Origin: Candidatus Bipolaricaulota bacterium
Lineage (GTDB): Bacteria > Bipolaricaulota > Bipolaricaulia > UBA7950 > UBA9294
Direction of reading: 5' to 3'
Length of the DNA stretch: 58,469 bases
Assembly (NCBI GenBank): GCA_026390345.1
Contig: JAPLGD010000063.1
Span: forward strand, 1 to 58,469
Shown here: in pieces, positions 44,693-53,777 of the stretch
How the letters are laid out: every line of letters begins with the position of its first letter
How positions within the stretch are numbered: position 1 is the stretch's first letter
Made by a program: the position numbers and the translations under genes
Notes under the pieces: generated by a model
Told to the model about the DNA's origin: nothing
What the model saw: the letters and a program-made list of their open reading frames with translations, nothing else
Databases searched by the model: none

Positions 44693-47600
44693 CGGCCCAT
44701 CCCGAAGTCGCGGTAGAGGATCATGGCCTGATCTTCGCGAATGAACCCGACAGACGCCAGATCCTCGACCGCGGGAGTGTCGCCCACAGGCACCCCGTCC
44801 CACGTTTCGGCGCGGACCGCCGCGCGCTGCCCCGCGTGACGTACGAGGCGAGCGAGCAGGGAGAAGGCCGATCTCCGCTCCGCGGTATCGAGATCGGCGA
44901 GAGGCACCAGGCGCGCGCCGTGCGCCTCGACCGCCAGGATCGGTACGCCTGCCCGGAAGACGAGGTAGTTTCCGGGGAGCCGCCGCACGACGTAGCGCTC
45001 TCCGCTCGGGCGAACGACCGGAAACGCCTCTCCGCACAGGTTGGCCGGGTCGCACGTTCCCAACAGGACGGGACCATCCTCGCCGTGTTCCCCCACCAGC
45101 TCCGCGCCCCCGCCCGGCGCGGTGAACTGCGGTCCCGAGAGACCTGATACGAAGACGCCGCGGTCCACTTCGCCCCGCCATTCCATCCGGGACAAGAGTC
45201 CGTAGGCCTCGCTCCACCGCACACCGACGGGGTCCCGCTCGAGAGTCTCGCGGCACAGAACACGCGTCCGGGAGAGAACGAGCCGCAGCAGCCGGACAAC
45301 ATCCTCCTCGCTGCGCTCCACGGGGTCTGCTACAACCGACCACCGCCCCGCCACGGCAGGGTGTCCCGCCGCACGAGCCGACGCCGTCAGGGGTTTCGGA
45401 CGAAGGCGAACCGCCGCAACGAGCGAATCGTTCGTGACGCGGCCAAGCCACGTCAGCTCCCACAGCGCCTCGTCGACCTTCCACGACGCCTCTCCGAGCG
45501 ACGCCGCGATCGTCGTGAGAAACGACGCCCCCTGCGTCCGCAGGATACCGAGGACGCGGCTGGCAAGATCGGACGGCGCTCTGGACATCGGGGCGGGCAG
45601 CAGGACCCCCGCCGCCTCCAGTCCGGAGAACGCGACGCTCCGACTCCCGCCGGCTCGAACCCCACGCCACACGATTCCGCCGGACCGCACGAGGGCCTCG
45701 AGGTCACTCACGCGGAAGCCGGTTACGCGCGCACGCAGAACCTCGTGCCAGAGCGGCATCGGAAGCACCCAACCGGCGAGCTGGTCAAGGACCTCCCGCA
45801 GCCCTTCCGCGCCCGCCGTCGGCGCCGTGACGTGCTGCCGTCGCAGCACGGCGGAAGACAGCCGATCGGGAGAGACGGGGGCAGGCCCCCTCCGTCGCGC
45901 CGCGAGCGTCAACCGCCGCATCCCGAGAAGGACGTCGCGGTCGACGAACGCCCCCGACCGCCCCGGAAGGTCGGCCGTCACGATGCGCCCCGACGCGAGC
46001 GCCGAAGCAAGGGCCGAGGCCGCGGCCTCCTCCGCACCCGGGAAGCGCGCGAGCACCTCGTCCCTCGTTCGGCCGGCGTGCCCTTCGAGGTACCGCACCA
46101 CCAGGCTTCGGACTCCCTCTGACTCGCTCCCCTCGTACAGGGACGCGTCTTCCGCGGACACGAGGAGGTCTCCGCCGAGACCCGGGACGGCGGCAATGCG
46201 CCCGCTCTCCCGGAGCATTGGCACCGCAGCCGCTGCGCCGGACTCGCACCGCTCGATCAACTCCGGCTCCGTCAGGCCACCGAGCCTGCGGAGAAGCTCG
46301 ACCGCCTCGGCGCCGTCCCTCGCCCGGTGGAACGGCGACAGCCCCTGCAAGCGCTCCTCCATCGTCTGCGCCGCCTCTGCGCTCACGAGCGGAGCGCCCG
46401 CCGGCGCGGCGGCAAGCAGCTCTGTGACCGCGTCGCGCTCGACGGTCTCGACCGCTCGGCTCGCCGACCTGCGCGCGGGTTCGTCGGCCTCGTAGAGGTA
46501 CTTGCCGACGAAATCGAACACCAGGGACGCCGCGAACGGCGTCGGAGCGCGCCCGCGGCGCACCGCGAAGTCGGCCTCGCCCGAGCGAACGCGCTCGAGG
46601 AATCGCTCGAGCGCCTCGATCGGAAGGTCGTCCTCGACGATCTCCCGGTGGGTCTCCGCCACGAGCGGGAAGCGGGGGTGCTGGCTTGCGTACTCGAGCA
46701 GGTCGTGGGACCGCAGCCGCTGAAGCCAGAGGGGAATGCGCTTTCCCGGACGCGATCGCGGCAACAGGAGCGCACGCGCCGCGTTGCGTCGGAAGCGCAG
46801 AGCGAAGTATGGGGTGGTCTCCGTCTCCTCGACAATCGACCGATCCACGTCCACGTTCGCGAGGGATTGGAGCGCGTCGAGGATCGCCTCCACGCCAAGC
46901 GCGCCGGGGCGGACGAGGATGCCGGAGTTCGAGAAGACCGCCTCCGGCGGTTCGTCTCCCGCCGCGCGGATGGCCCTCCGAAGGACAAGCCACAAAGCGA
47001 GGTGGAAGCTCCGCCCAAACGGCGAAAGAACCGCGATCCTCGGATCTCCTACCTCGTTCCGAAACACATCGACGAGGACGGTCCGATCGCTCGGCAGCGG
47101 GCCTTCGGCAAGCTGGTCGCGCACGTAGCGACTCAGGTTCTCCGCCGCCGAGGCATCGAGGGCGCACTCGGCCATCAGCCAGCCGACAAGGTCCCTCGCG
47201 GCGTCGTGCGCTTCGCATTCCCGCGTGAAGCCGCCCAGCCGTTCCCCGAACTCGGCGTCATGCCCGAGCCCCTCGCCCTTCCAGAACGGCATCTGCGCCT
47301 CGGCCTCGTCCGACGGCCGGACGACGACCCGATCGTGTCGGATCTCAAGGATCCTCCAGCGCCCGGTCCCCAGCACGAGGGCGTCGCCGACCCGCCGCTC
47401 GAACACGAACTCCTCGTCGAGTTCGCCGAGGCGCGTTCCGTCCTCAAGAACCATCGGGTACTGCGCGGTGTCGGGAATCGTTCCCCCGGAGAGGATCGCT
47501 ACGTGCCGCGCACCGGGCAGAGCGCGAAGCGCGTTCGTCGCCCGTTCCCACGATACGCGGGCGCGGAGTCCGGGGAAGAGTGGAGAACTGTACCGTCCGG

Positions 47601-48990
47601 AGACCATCTCCAGAACGCCCTCGTAGCTCTCCCGCGGCAGACCACAGAACGGCTCCGCGCGCCGCATCCGTGCGAACAGGGCGTCCGCATCCCAGTCGTC
47701 CATGGCGACCATCGCGACGACCTGCTGAGCGAGAACGTCGAGCGGGTTCCGCGGGATCGTAGCTTCCGACACCTCGCCGCGGCGCATCGATCGCGCCATG
47801 GCGGCCATCCTCCACAAGTCCTCGCGCGTCTTCGGCAGCATTCGGCCTACGCTCGTCTCGCGGTACACGTGACCCGCTCGCCCGACCCGCTGCAGAGCGC
47901 TCGCCACGGATGGCGGGGTCTCCACCTGGCAGACGAGATCGATCGCTCCCATGTCGATCCCGAGCTCGAGCGAACTCGTCGCAACGAGCGCCGGGAGGCG
48001 CCCCGCCTTCAGGTCATTCTCGATCTCCTGCCGATAGACCTTCGACACGCTGCCGTGGTGCGCGCGCACCGCGTCGTGGCCGATCCGTCGGTTCATCTCC
48101 GCGGCGATTCGCTCGACCGTGCGCCGGTTGTTGGCGAACACAAGGGTCGAGGAGTGCTCATCGACCCAGTCCACGAGGCGGTCGAAGATCGCCGGCCAGA
48201 TCGACGGTTGCTCTCCCTCTCCCGTCGGCAGCTGCGTCATGTCCGGAACGGGGGACACGACGGCAAGGTCAAGTTCCTTCCGCATCCCGGCATCCACGAC
48301 CGCCACAGGACGGGGCGCACCGCCCTCGTCGCGACCGCCAAGGAAGCGGGCGATTCGGTCGAGAGGCTTCTGTGTCGCCGAGAGTCCGATCCGCACCGGG
48401 GGTGTGGAGGCCAATGCCTCGACCCGCTCCAGAAGAAGCGCCAGGAAGCTGCCGCGCTTGCTCGTCGACACCGCGTGGATCTCGTCGACAATCACGTATC
48501 GCACCGTGCGCAGCATCTCCCTCGCCCGAACCGACGTGAGCAGGAGATGCAGAGACTCCGGCGTCGTGATCAGCACGTCCGGCGGCTTCCGGACCATCCG
48601 CTGCCGCTCCGCGGCCGGCGTGTCTCCGGTCCGCACGGCCACGTGGATGTCGCCCACATCGATGCCCATCTCCACCCCGCACTCGCGGATGCCGCGCAGC
48701 GGGGTGTCGAGGTTCCGTTCGATGTCCGCCGCGAGGGCACGAAGGGGCGAGACGTAGAGGGTGTGGACTCCCGAACGCCCTCCCGAGCGCCCCGCGCCTT
48801 CTGCAACGAGTTCGTTCAGCGCGTAGAGGAACGCGGCCAGCGTCTTCCCGGACCCGGTCGGCGCCAGGATCAGCGTGTGCTCGCCCTTGGCGATTCGCGG
48901 CCACCCCAGGCGTTGCGCGGGAGTGGGCTCCGCGAAGTTCTCGGCGAACCAGCGGGCGACAACAGGTTGAAACAGGGAAAGAGCATCCAT
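44689..48990 (-). CDS. lhr: Long Lhr-family SF2 helicase
   Basis: A 1433-residue Lhr. Motif I is APTGSGKTLAA, motif II VDEIH, with GLSATQ (III) and QRVGRAGH (VI) following. Behind the helicase core come the winged-helix and Lhr beta-domains, then a long C-terminal extension, as in the long Lhr of enterobacteria and actinobacteria. Lhr is a 3'-5' DNA translocase linked to repair. The ATG at 48990 follows AAGGAG and starts at the family's N-terminus (MDALSLFQPVVARWFAENF). It begins the operon with pus10 and the sigma factor, and is divergent from the riboswitch promoter. The antisense 941-residue ORF is a shadow. Confidence 0.93.
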   Translation of the reverse strand: MDALSLFQPVVARWFAENFAEPTPAQRLGWPRIAKGEHTLILAPTGSGKTLAAFLYALNELVAEGAGRSGGRSGVHTLYVSPLRALAADIERNLDTPLRGIRECGVEMGIDVGDIHVAVRTGDTPAAERQRMVRKPPDVLITTPESLHLLLTSVRAREMLRTVRYVIVDEIHAVSTSKRGSFLALLLERVEALASTPPVRIGLSATQKPLDRIARFLGGRDEGGAPRPVAVVDAGMRKELDLAVVSPVPDMTQLPTGEGEQPSIWPAIFDRLVDWVDEHSSTLVFANNRRTVERIAAEMNRRIGHDAVRAHHGSVSKVYRQEIENDLKAGRLPALVATSSLELGIDMGAIDLVCQVETPPSVASALQRVGRAGHVYRETSVGRMLPKTREDLWRMAAMARSMRRGEVSEATIPRNPLDVLAQQVVAMVAMDDWDADALFARMRRAEPFCGLPRESYEGVLEMVSGRYSSPLFPGLRARVSWERATNALRALPGARHVAILSGGTIPDTAQYPMVLEDGTRLGELDEEFVFERRVGDALVLGTGRWRILEIRHDRVVVRPSDEAEAQMPFWKGEGLGHDAEFGERLGGFTRECEAHDAARDLVGWLMAECALDASAAENLSRYVRDQLAEGPLPSDRTVLVDVFRNEVGDPRIAVLSPFGRSFHLALWLVLRRAIRAAGDEPPEAVFSNSGILVRPGALGVEAILDALQSLANVDVDRSIVEETETTPYFALRFRRNAARALLLPRSRPGKRIPLWLQRLRSHDLLEYASQHPRFPLVAETHREIVEDDLPIEALERFLERVRSGEADFAVRRGRAPTPFAASLVFDFVGKYLYEADEPARRSASRAVETVERDAVTELLAAAPAGAPLVSAEAAQTMEERLQGLSPFHRARDGAEAVELLRRLGGLTEPELIERCESGAAAAVPMLRESGRIAAVPGLGGDLLVSAEDASLYEGSESEGVRSLVVRYLEGHAGRTRDEVLARFPGAEEAAASALASALASGRIVTADLPGRSGAFVDRDVLLGMRRLTLAARRRGPAPVSPDRLSSAVLRRQHVTAPTAGAEGLREVLDQLAGWVLPMPLWHEVLRARVTGFRVSDLEALVRSGGIVWRGVRAGGSRSVAFSGLEAAGVLLPAPMSRAPSDLASRVLGILRTQGASFLTTIAASLGEASWKVDEALWELTWLGRVTNDSLVAAVRLRPKPLTASARAAGHPAVAGRWSVVADPVERSEEDVVRLLRLVLSRTRVLCRETLERDPVGVRWSEAYGLLSRMEWRGEVDRGVFVSGLSGPQFTAPGGGAELVGEHGEDGPVLLGTCDPANLCGEAFPVVRPSGERYVVRRLPGNYLVFRAGVPILAVEAHGARLVPLADLDTAERRSAFSLLARLVRHAGQRAAVRAETWDGVPVGDTPAVEDLASVGFIREDQAMILYRDFGMGR

Positions 48991-49061
48991 GATCTCCTTC
49001 GATTCTGCCGAACTGGACGGCCACGTCAACTCCCCATTTTCGGGAAGCTGATGCAATGCCC

Positions 49062-49091
49062 TTGTTTTTTCCCTATGATGCGTTGTATAGT
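49062..49091 (+). promoter_or_regulatory. Promoter of the riboswitch leader
   Basis: TTGTTT (49062-49067), 18 bp, TATAGT (49086-49091). Transcription would start near 49098, right where the riboswitch begins. Confidence 0.6.
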
Positions 49092-49099
49092 TGAGCAAG

Positions 49100-49186
49100 T
49101 ACCCGAAACGGCAAACCCGCCGAAAGACGGGGACGCAAAGCTACGGGCCTAACGGAGCAATCCCATGGCCGCCGAGCCGCCGAAGG
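49100..49186 (+). ncRNA. Cyclic di-GMP-I riboswitch (GEMM-I)
   Basis: The sequence contains the conserved GEMM-I core: ACGGCAAACCCG, a GAAA tetraloop in CCGAAAGACGG, GGGACGCAAAGC, and ACGGGCCTAACGG for the second helix with its tetraloop receptor, closing with GCCGAGCCGCCG. The core words GGCAAACC, GAAAG, GGGACGCAAAGC and CGGG-CTAA match the class I c-di-GMP aptamer. The aptamer binds c-di-GMP in a nascent leader and switches downstream expression. No clear switching terminator is seen directly after it. It is followed 11 nt later by a 33-codon ORF. Confidence 0.9.
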
Positions 49187-49197
49187 AGCTGAGGTTC

Positions 49198-49299
49198 ATG
49201 GTTGGTTGTTTTGACCTAGATGGTCTTCGCGCATTCCTTCCTTCGAGCGCACAATGCGTTCTCTTCGGTTTGCGGGAACTGCCTTCGGCTGAAGCCTGA
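49198..49299 (+). CDS. 33-residue ORF behind the c-di-GMP riboswitch
   Basis: A 33-residue peptide starting MVGCFDLDGLRAFLPSSAQ and ending PSAEA. AAGGAG lies nine bases before its ATG, and this ribosome-binding site is immediately 3' of the aptamer, a good place for c-di-GMP control of translation. It is too short for the ORF track. No similarity is recognised. It could be a real small protein, a leader peptide, or a chance ORF. Confidence 0.4.
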   Translation: MVGCFDLDGLRAFLPSSAQCVLFGLRELPSAEA

Positions 49300-49374
49300 A
49301 AGCTACGAGAGCTCGTGGGCCTTCTCCGGGAGGCTACACGAACGAGAGGGGCAGCACTAGCCTCCTTCCGCAGG

Positions 49375-49405
49375 CCGAGGCCGCGGCCGGACACCGCGGC
49401 CTCGG
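49375..49405. terminator. Strong GC-rich hairpin in the riboswitch leader
   Basis: CCGAGGCCGCGG-CCGGACA-CCGCGGCCTCGG forms a perfect 12-bp stem. It is followed by ATCATTCT, not by a clean U-tract, so intrinsic termination is uncertain. It overlaps the first unit of the tandem repeats downstream. Confidence 0.45.
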
Positions 49406-49530
49406 ATCATTCTAGCGCCTCGTCCGAGCGGCCTCGGGCTATTCTTGCACCTCATTCGAGCGGCCTCGGATCATCGCGCCTCGTCCGAGCGGCCTCGGGC
49501 TATTCTCACACCTCGTCCGAGCGGCCTCCG
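49397..49530. repeat. Four ~32-bp tandem repeats
   Basis: Units beginning CGGCCTCGG and ending CTCGTCCGAG start at 49397, 49429, 49461 and 49490, with periods of 32, 32 and 29, plus a partial fifth. GATCAT and GCTATT alternate in the middle. They fill the space between the riboswitch leader and the MBL gene. Without variable spacers this is not a CRISPR array. Confidence 0.8.
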
Positions 49531-49636
49531 GTCTTTCCTCGAGTCCGCGTGAGGCGCCCCCCGTCTGTCCATGAGGGGCTCGGACAGCGAGAACGTTCGC
49601 CCGTCGTCGTGGCCTGCTGTAAGCTCTAGAGAACCC

Positions 49637-50500
49637 ATGACCCGTCTATCACGTCCTCATCTTGAGACGCTCGACGTCGACCAGTTCGGCGAACCCGGCA
49701 CCGGCGCTGCGTACCTCCTGCGCGGGGAGCGAACCGCCCTGGTCGACGCCGGAACCGCCCGCAATGCTCCTCGGCTCTCCGCCGCGCTTCACCGCACACG
49801 GCTCGACTGGATCCTCATCACCCACGCGCACCTCGATCACGCGGGAGGAGCCGGCATTCTGGCCGCCGATCACCCCGAGGCGACCGTCGTCGCCCATCCG
49901 CGCGCGCTCCCGCACTTGACGGACCCGACACGGCTCGAGGAGGGCGTGAGGGCGGCGAGCCCCGACCTCTCTCCTTTGTACGGAAGCCCAACGGCGATCC
50001 CCGAGGCCCGGCTGCGCGCTTGCGCGGACGGCGAGACGCTCGACCTGGGACGAGGTGTCGTGGTCGACGCGGTCTACTCCCCTGGACACGCCCCCCACCA
50101 CGTTTGCTGGTTCGAGCGCGGAGGACGAGTCCTGTTCGCAGGAGACGCCGTCGGACATCACAACGTTCCGGTCGATTTGCCGCTGACGGTCCCGCCCCGC
50201 TTTGACCTGGAGAAGGGCCTTGCCACGCTCGCGGTTCTACGAGCCCTCGAACCGCAGACGATCGCGTTCGCCCACTTCGGACTCGCCGACCGCGCCGCCG
50301 CCCGCCTCACTGAGTACGCGACCACCCTCGAGCGGTGGCTCGAGCGAGTCGCCACCCTGCGGTCCCGCATGACGAACCCCGAGGTCGTCGAGTGCATCCT
50401 CTCGGAGTCGCCGTACGGCGCGATGTCCTTCGTGAGCCGGCACGTCGCCCGCCTCTGCATCGCGGGAGCGCTTGCGTCGCTGCCGATCGAGGCCCCGTGA
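49637..50500 (+). CDS. Metallo-beta-lactamase-fold hydrolase
   Basis: A 287-residue MBL-fold protein. Metal ligands are visible in LITHAHLDHAGG (HxHxDH), in SPGHAPHH, in LFAGDAVG and in FAHFG. It is a glyoxalase II/RNase Z-like hydrolase whose substrate cannot be named. The ATG at 49637 fits the domain start; the tracked ORF begins in the repeat region. Its stop overlaps the priA start as GTGA, so both are co-transcribed, perhaps from the riboswitch promoter 540 bp upstream. Confidence 0.86.
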   Translation: MTRLSRPHLETLDVDQFGEPGTGAAYLLRGERTALVDAGTARNAPRLSAALHRTRLDWILITHAHLDHAGGAGILAADHPEATVVAHPRALPHLTDPTRLEEGVRAASPDLSPLYGSPTAIPEARLRACADGETLDLGRGVVVDAVYSPGHAPHHVCWFERGGRVLFAGDAVGHHNVPVDLPLTVPPRFDLEKGLATLAVLRALEPQTIAFAHFGLADRAAARLTEYATTLERWLERVATLRSRMTNPEVVECILSESPYGAMSFVSRHVARLCIAGALASLPIEAP

Positions 50501-52515
50501 TCCTGTCGGTCGCTCTTCCCATCCCCGTCGAGTCCAGCTTCGACTTCGTCCTCCGCGACGACCTTCCTCCCGAGGCCGTCGTCGGCCATCGTGTGCGAGT
50601 CCGTCTCTCCGGGAAGGAGATGTGGGGCGTCGCCGTGGCCGTCCGCGCGGAGGCTTCGGAGGCCGAGTCCCTGGAGCCGATCCTCGAGGTGGCTCCGCCT
50701 CCAGCCTACCCGCCCGACGTGCTCGGCTTCTGCGCCGCGATCTGCCGCGACACCTGCGCGCCGCTCGGTATCCTCCTCAACCGCACCCTTCCCCGCGTCA
50801 CCCGGCGAGCCCCGGCGCCACGCCGGATCGCCCTCGCCGCATCCCTCCCCGACGTGCTGTCCTACATCGAGCGAATGCAGCGTCGTGCGCCCCGCCAGGT
50901 CGCGGCGCTGCGCCACCTCCTCGCCGTCGACGGTCCCCTACCCGAAGCCGAGCTCGGCCTTCCCCACGCCTCCGTCGACCGCTTGATCGCGGGAGGACTC
51001 CTCATCATGGAGGTTTCGCATGCCCCCCGCGCCGGCGGCGCATGGCCGGCGAGCTGGCCACGACGCGGACAGGTCCTCCTCCAGGGCGAAGACCGGGTCA
51101 CGGAGTACGGCCGCTTGCTCGACGGGGTCATCGCGGAGGGCCGACAAGCCCTCGTTCTCGTCCCGGAGATCCTTCTCGCCCATCGAATCCACCGCCGGCT
51201 CTCCCTCCATCGCCCGGGCGGTGTCCTCTACCACAGCGGACTCGCCGAGGGCACGCGCGGGACCACCTGGGAACGCGTCGCCGACGGCTCCGTCCCGTGG
51301 GTGGTGAGCACGCGGTCCGGGGTCTTCCTCCCGTTCCGCGACCTCGCCCTCGTCATCGTGGATGAGGAACAGGATCCGTCGCACAAGCAGTCCGACATGC
51401 TTCCCTACTTCCACGCCCGTCGCGCCGCCGAGATCCGCATGGCTGACGGTCTCGTCGTGCTCGGGAGCGCGGCGCCGTCTGTCGAGACGGCGCGCGCCGT
51501 CGACCGCGGCACAATCGCCCGCATGCCGTCGGACACCCCGCCCCGCCTCCGAGCCTGGGAGTTCCTAGTTCCGGAATCCCCGACGCGGCTGCTTTCGACC
51601 GACCTGCTCGACGACGTCGCCAAGACCCTCGCAAGCGGTCGCCGCGTCGTGGTCGGAGTTCCGCGGCGGGGCTACTTCCCCGCCGTGGTCTGCCGCGCGT
51701 GTCGGCGGCCCGTTCGCTGCGACGCGTGCGGCACGAACCTCACGGTCGGCGAGCGAGGGCACGGAGCCGCCTGCCCGGTCTGCGGGCGCGTCCCCGCTCC
51801 GCTCCGTTGCGGCCACTGCGCGTCGACGGACATCGCCTTCGTCGGCTTTGGGACGCTTCGCATCGAGGAGGAACTGAAGGTCCGATTTGCAGAGGCGAGG
51901 ATCCTACGGATTGATGCCGACGTTGGCGCCGCGCGGAAGCTCAACGACGATCTTCTCGTTCGACTCGAAGATACGGCCGACATCGTCCTTGGCACAGCGA
52001 TGCTGGTGAAGGGCCCGCCGCTCACCCGCGTCGGTCTCGTTCTCGTCCTCGACGTCGATCGACGCCTGGCCGTCCCCGACTTCCGTGCTCGCGAGCGGAC
52101 GTTCCAGTACCTGGCGAACGTCGCGGCCCTCGGCGGGGAAGCCCGCGTCGTCGTCGTAACGCAAGCCCCCGACCGGTCCGTCTTCCGGTATCTCCGATCC
52201 AGCGACTACGACGGCTTCGTGCACTCGGAGCTCGCCGATCGAGAGGCGTTCTCGTACCCGCCCTTTGCTTACCTCGCGCGCGTCGTCGTCACGCGCGCCG
52301 ACCGCGGGCGCCGCGAAGCCGACATCCTGCGGGTCCGCCAGGAGTTGGCAGCCTCCCCGGTCCGCGTCCTCGGCCCCACCCAGGACACGAAGGACGCCCG
52401 CCGCGCCGTCTTCCTCCTGAAGGCGGAGAGCCGAGGCCTGATCCTGGACGCGTGTCGGCGCCTTCTCGGGACGGACCTGCCCGTCCAGGTCGACGTGGAT
52501 CCCGAGCGCCTCTAG
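50497..52515 (+). CDS. priA: PriA-like replication restart protein lacking Walker A
   Basis: A 672-residue PriA. The 3'-DNA-binding domain (LPIPVESSFDFVLRDDLP ... VGHRVRVRLSGKE) and the zinc module with eight Cys (CRACRRPVRCDACG ... CPVCGRVPAPLRCGHC) are normal. The helicase domain is not: the GxTGSGKTEVY loop is replaced by GEDRVTEY, and DEEH reads DEEQ. ATP hydrolysis is therefore unlikely. Actinobacterial PriA proteins are known to lack these motifs too. It would still bind forks and recruit partners. The GTG start at 50497 overlaps the MBL stop. Confidence 0.9.
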   Translation: MILSVALPIPVESSFDFVLRDDLPPEAVVGHRVRVRLSGKEMWGVAVAVRAEASEAESLEPILEVAPPPAYPPDVLGFCAAICRDTCAPLGILLNRTLPRVTRRAPAPRRIALAASLPDVLSYIERMQRRAPRQVAALRHLLAVDGPLPEAELGLPHASVDRLIAGGLLIMEVSHAPRAGGAWPASWPRRGQVLLQGEDRVTEYGRLLDGVIAEGRQALVLVPEILLAHRIHRRLSLHRPGGVLYHSGLAEGTRGTTWERVADGSVPWVVSTRSGVFLPFRDLALVIVDEEQDPSHKQSDMLPYFHARRAAEIRMADGLVVLGSAAPSVETARAVDRGTIARMPSDTPPRLRAWEFLVPESPTRLLSTDLLDDVAKTLASGRRVVVGVPRRGYFPAVVCRACRRPVRCDACGTNLTVGERGHGAACPVCGRVPAPLRCGHCASTDIAFVGFGTLRIEEELKVRFAEARILRIDADVGAARKLNDDLLVRLEDTADIVLGTAMLVKGPPLTRVGLVLVLDVDRRLAVPDFRARERTFQYLANVAALGGEARVVVVTQAPDRSVFRYLRSSDYDGFVHSELADREAFSYPPFAYLARVVVTRADRGRREADILRVRQELAASPVRVLGPTQDTKDARRAVFLLKAESRGLILDACRRLLGTDLPVQVDVDPERL

Positions 52516-52544
52516 ACTCCCACACTGGCAGCCGACTACCGCAG

Positions 52545-52695
52545 AGGTCGCGGAGTGCGCAGAGGTAGATCAGGCCGCCCGGCACCGATAGAGCGGTTCT
52601 CACGGAGCTTCGGGAAGCACCCCTGTCTCGCCTGAGAAGCCTCCATCCCGAGTGCGCATCTCCTCTGCGGCGCTCTGCGCTCTCTGCGGTGAGAT
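52545..52695. repeat. Inverted CGCAGAG short-motif repeats
   Basis: CGCAGAGGTCGCGGAGTGCG and CAGAGG at about 52549-52574 face CTCCTCTGCGGCGCTCTGCG and CTCTCTGCGG at about 52659-52692. The two blocks are reverse complements built from CGCAGAG words, so the 232-base gap between priA and the GTPase gene could fold into a long hairpin. No gene is seen in the gap. Confidence 0.55.
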
Positions 52696-52747
52696 CCACT
52701 TGGCGTTCGCAGTCTAGGGCCGCTTGCGCCTCCAAGACCGAATGCTT

Positions 52748-53719
52748 CTAGCCTACGTGGATTTCGATGATGTCGCCGTCGGCGAGCCGGTAATCGGAAG
52801 GAACCTGCTGGCCGTCGAATCGCCCCGATCCCCAGACCCGCACGTACTTCAGGTGGTCTGCGAAGTCGCGGTGCACTGTGCGTACCGCGTCGAGCACGGT
52901 GGCTCCTGCGGGGAGCGTGTACGGCTCCGCGAGGTCGGGCTTGCGTCCCGGCAGCTTGGTGTACACGCGCAGCACGTGGAGCGCGTCGAAGATCATCCGT
53001 CGGAAGTCGTCGAGCCCCTCCCCGGAGGCGACCGACGTCACGACCCCGGGGAACGGCAGCTCCGCGAGGAGTTCGGCCGCACCCGGCAGCGCATCGGCCT
53101 TCGTGAGCGCGATCCGCGTCGGAAGGATCCGAACGCGCTCCTCGCCGACGGCCGCCTCCGTCGCAAGCTCGAGGTGCCGCTCCGAGAGCATGCGCCGTAG
53201 GTCCCCGAGGTACTCGTCGAGAAGGTCGATCTCATCGAGCGACAGGACGAGGATCACGATGTCGGCCGCGCGGATGAGGTTGTAGACCCACGGCTCGGTG
53301 TACTCGTCCGACAAGGGGGGAAGGTCGACCAGCTGGATCCCCACGTCCTCGAACTTCATCATGCCCGGAATCGGGACCAGCGTTGAGAAGGGATACTCGG
53401 CCACCTCCGGCTTCGCGTTCGTGAGCGCGGCGACGAGGCTCGACTTCCCGCTGTTCGGAGGGCCGACGAGGACCGCCTGCCCGGCGCCCTCCTTGGGAAT
53501 GTTGTCGTGCCCGGAGCTGTGCCCCTTCTTGGCGCGGATGTCGGCGTCGCCGAGGCGGGCGATCTTCCGCTTGATGTCGGCCCGCATCTTCTCGGTCCCC
53601 TTGTGCTTGGGGATCGTCGACTGCATGTCCTCGAGCGCGGCCAGTTTCTCCTCGGTCGTGGTCGCTTTGAAGAAGCGCGCGCGCGCCTTGATGAACTCGG
53701 GGGTCAGGTTCGCCGGCAT
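52748..53719 (-). CDS. DRG/Obg-like GTPase with TGS domain
   Basis: A 323-residue GTPase. An N-terminal helical part (PEFIKARARFFKATTTEEKLA) precedes the G domain with G1 GPPNSGKSS (residues 86-94), a switch region ending VDLPP and G4 ALTKAD. A C-terminal TGS domain follows (LPAGATVLDAVRTVHRDFAD ... LADGDIIEIHVG). The layout resembles the archaeal/eukaryotic DRG family that acts with ribosomes, though related bacterial TGS GTPases exist. The ATG at 53719 has GGAGGAGA upstream. It is divergent from nothing nearby and follows the kinase-like gene by 58 nt on the same strand. Confidence 0.87.
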   Translation of the reverse strand: MPANLTPEFIKARARFFKATTTEEKLAALEDMQSTIPKHKGTEKMRADIKRKIARLGDADIRAKKGHSSGHDNIPKEGAGQAVLVGPPNSGKSSLVAALTNAKPEVAEYPFSTLVPIPGMMKFEDVGIQLVDLPPLSDEYTEPWVYNLIRAADIVILVLSLDEIDLLDEYLGDLRRMLSERHLELATEAAVGEERVRILPTRIALTKADALPGAAELLAELPFPGVVTSVASGEGLDDFRRMIFDALHVLRVYTKLPGRKPDLAEPYTLPAGATVLDAVRTVHRDFADHLKYVRVWGSGRFDGQQVPSDYRLADGDIIEIHVG

Positions 53720-53777
53720 CGTCCGTGTCTCCTCCGGTCTAGGGTAAGCGCGGGGGCGCCGAGCTTCAACGGACCGG

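Noticed and set aside
43406-45670. 754-residue version of the Pus10 ORF
   Set aside because: The extra 326 residues are out-of-frame lhr sequence; the ATG at 44692 overlapping the lhr stop is the natural start.
46327-49152. 941-residue plus-strand ORF opposite lhr
   Set aside because: It is an antisense shadow of a clearly homologous lhr reading frame; composition is Arg/His/Glu-rich and no domain is visible.
49397-49530. Possible CRISPR array
   Set aside because: Units are contiguous tandem repeats of about 32 bp with no unique spacers, and no cas genes are in the window.
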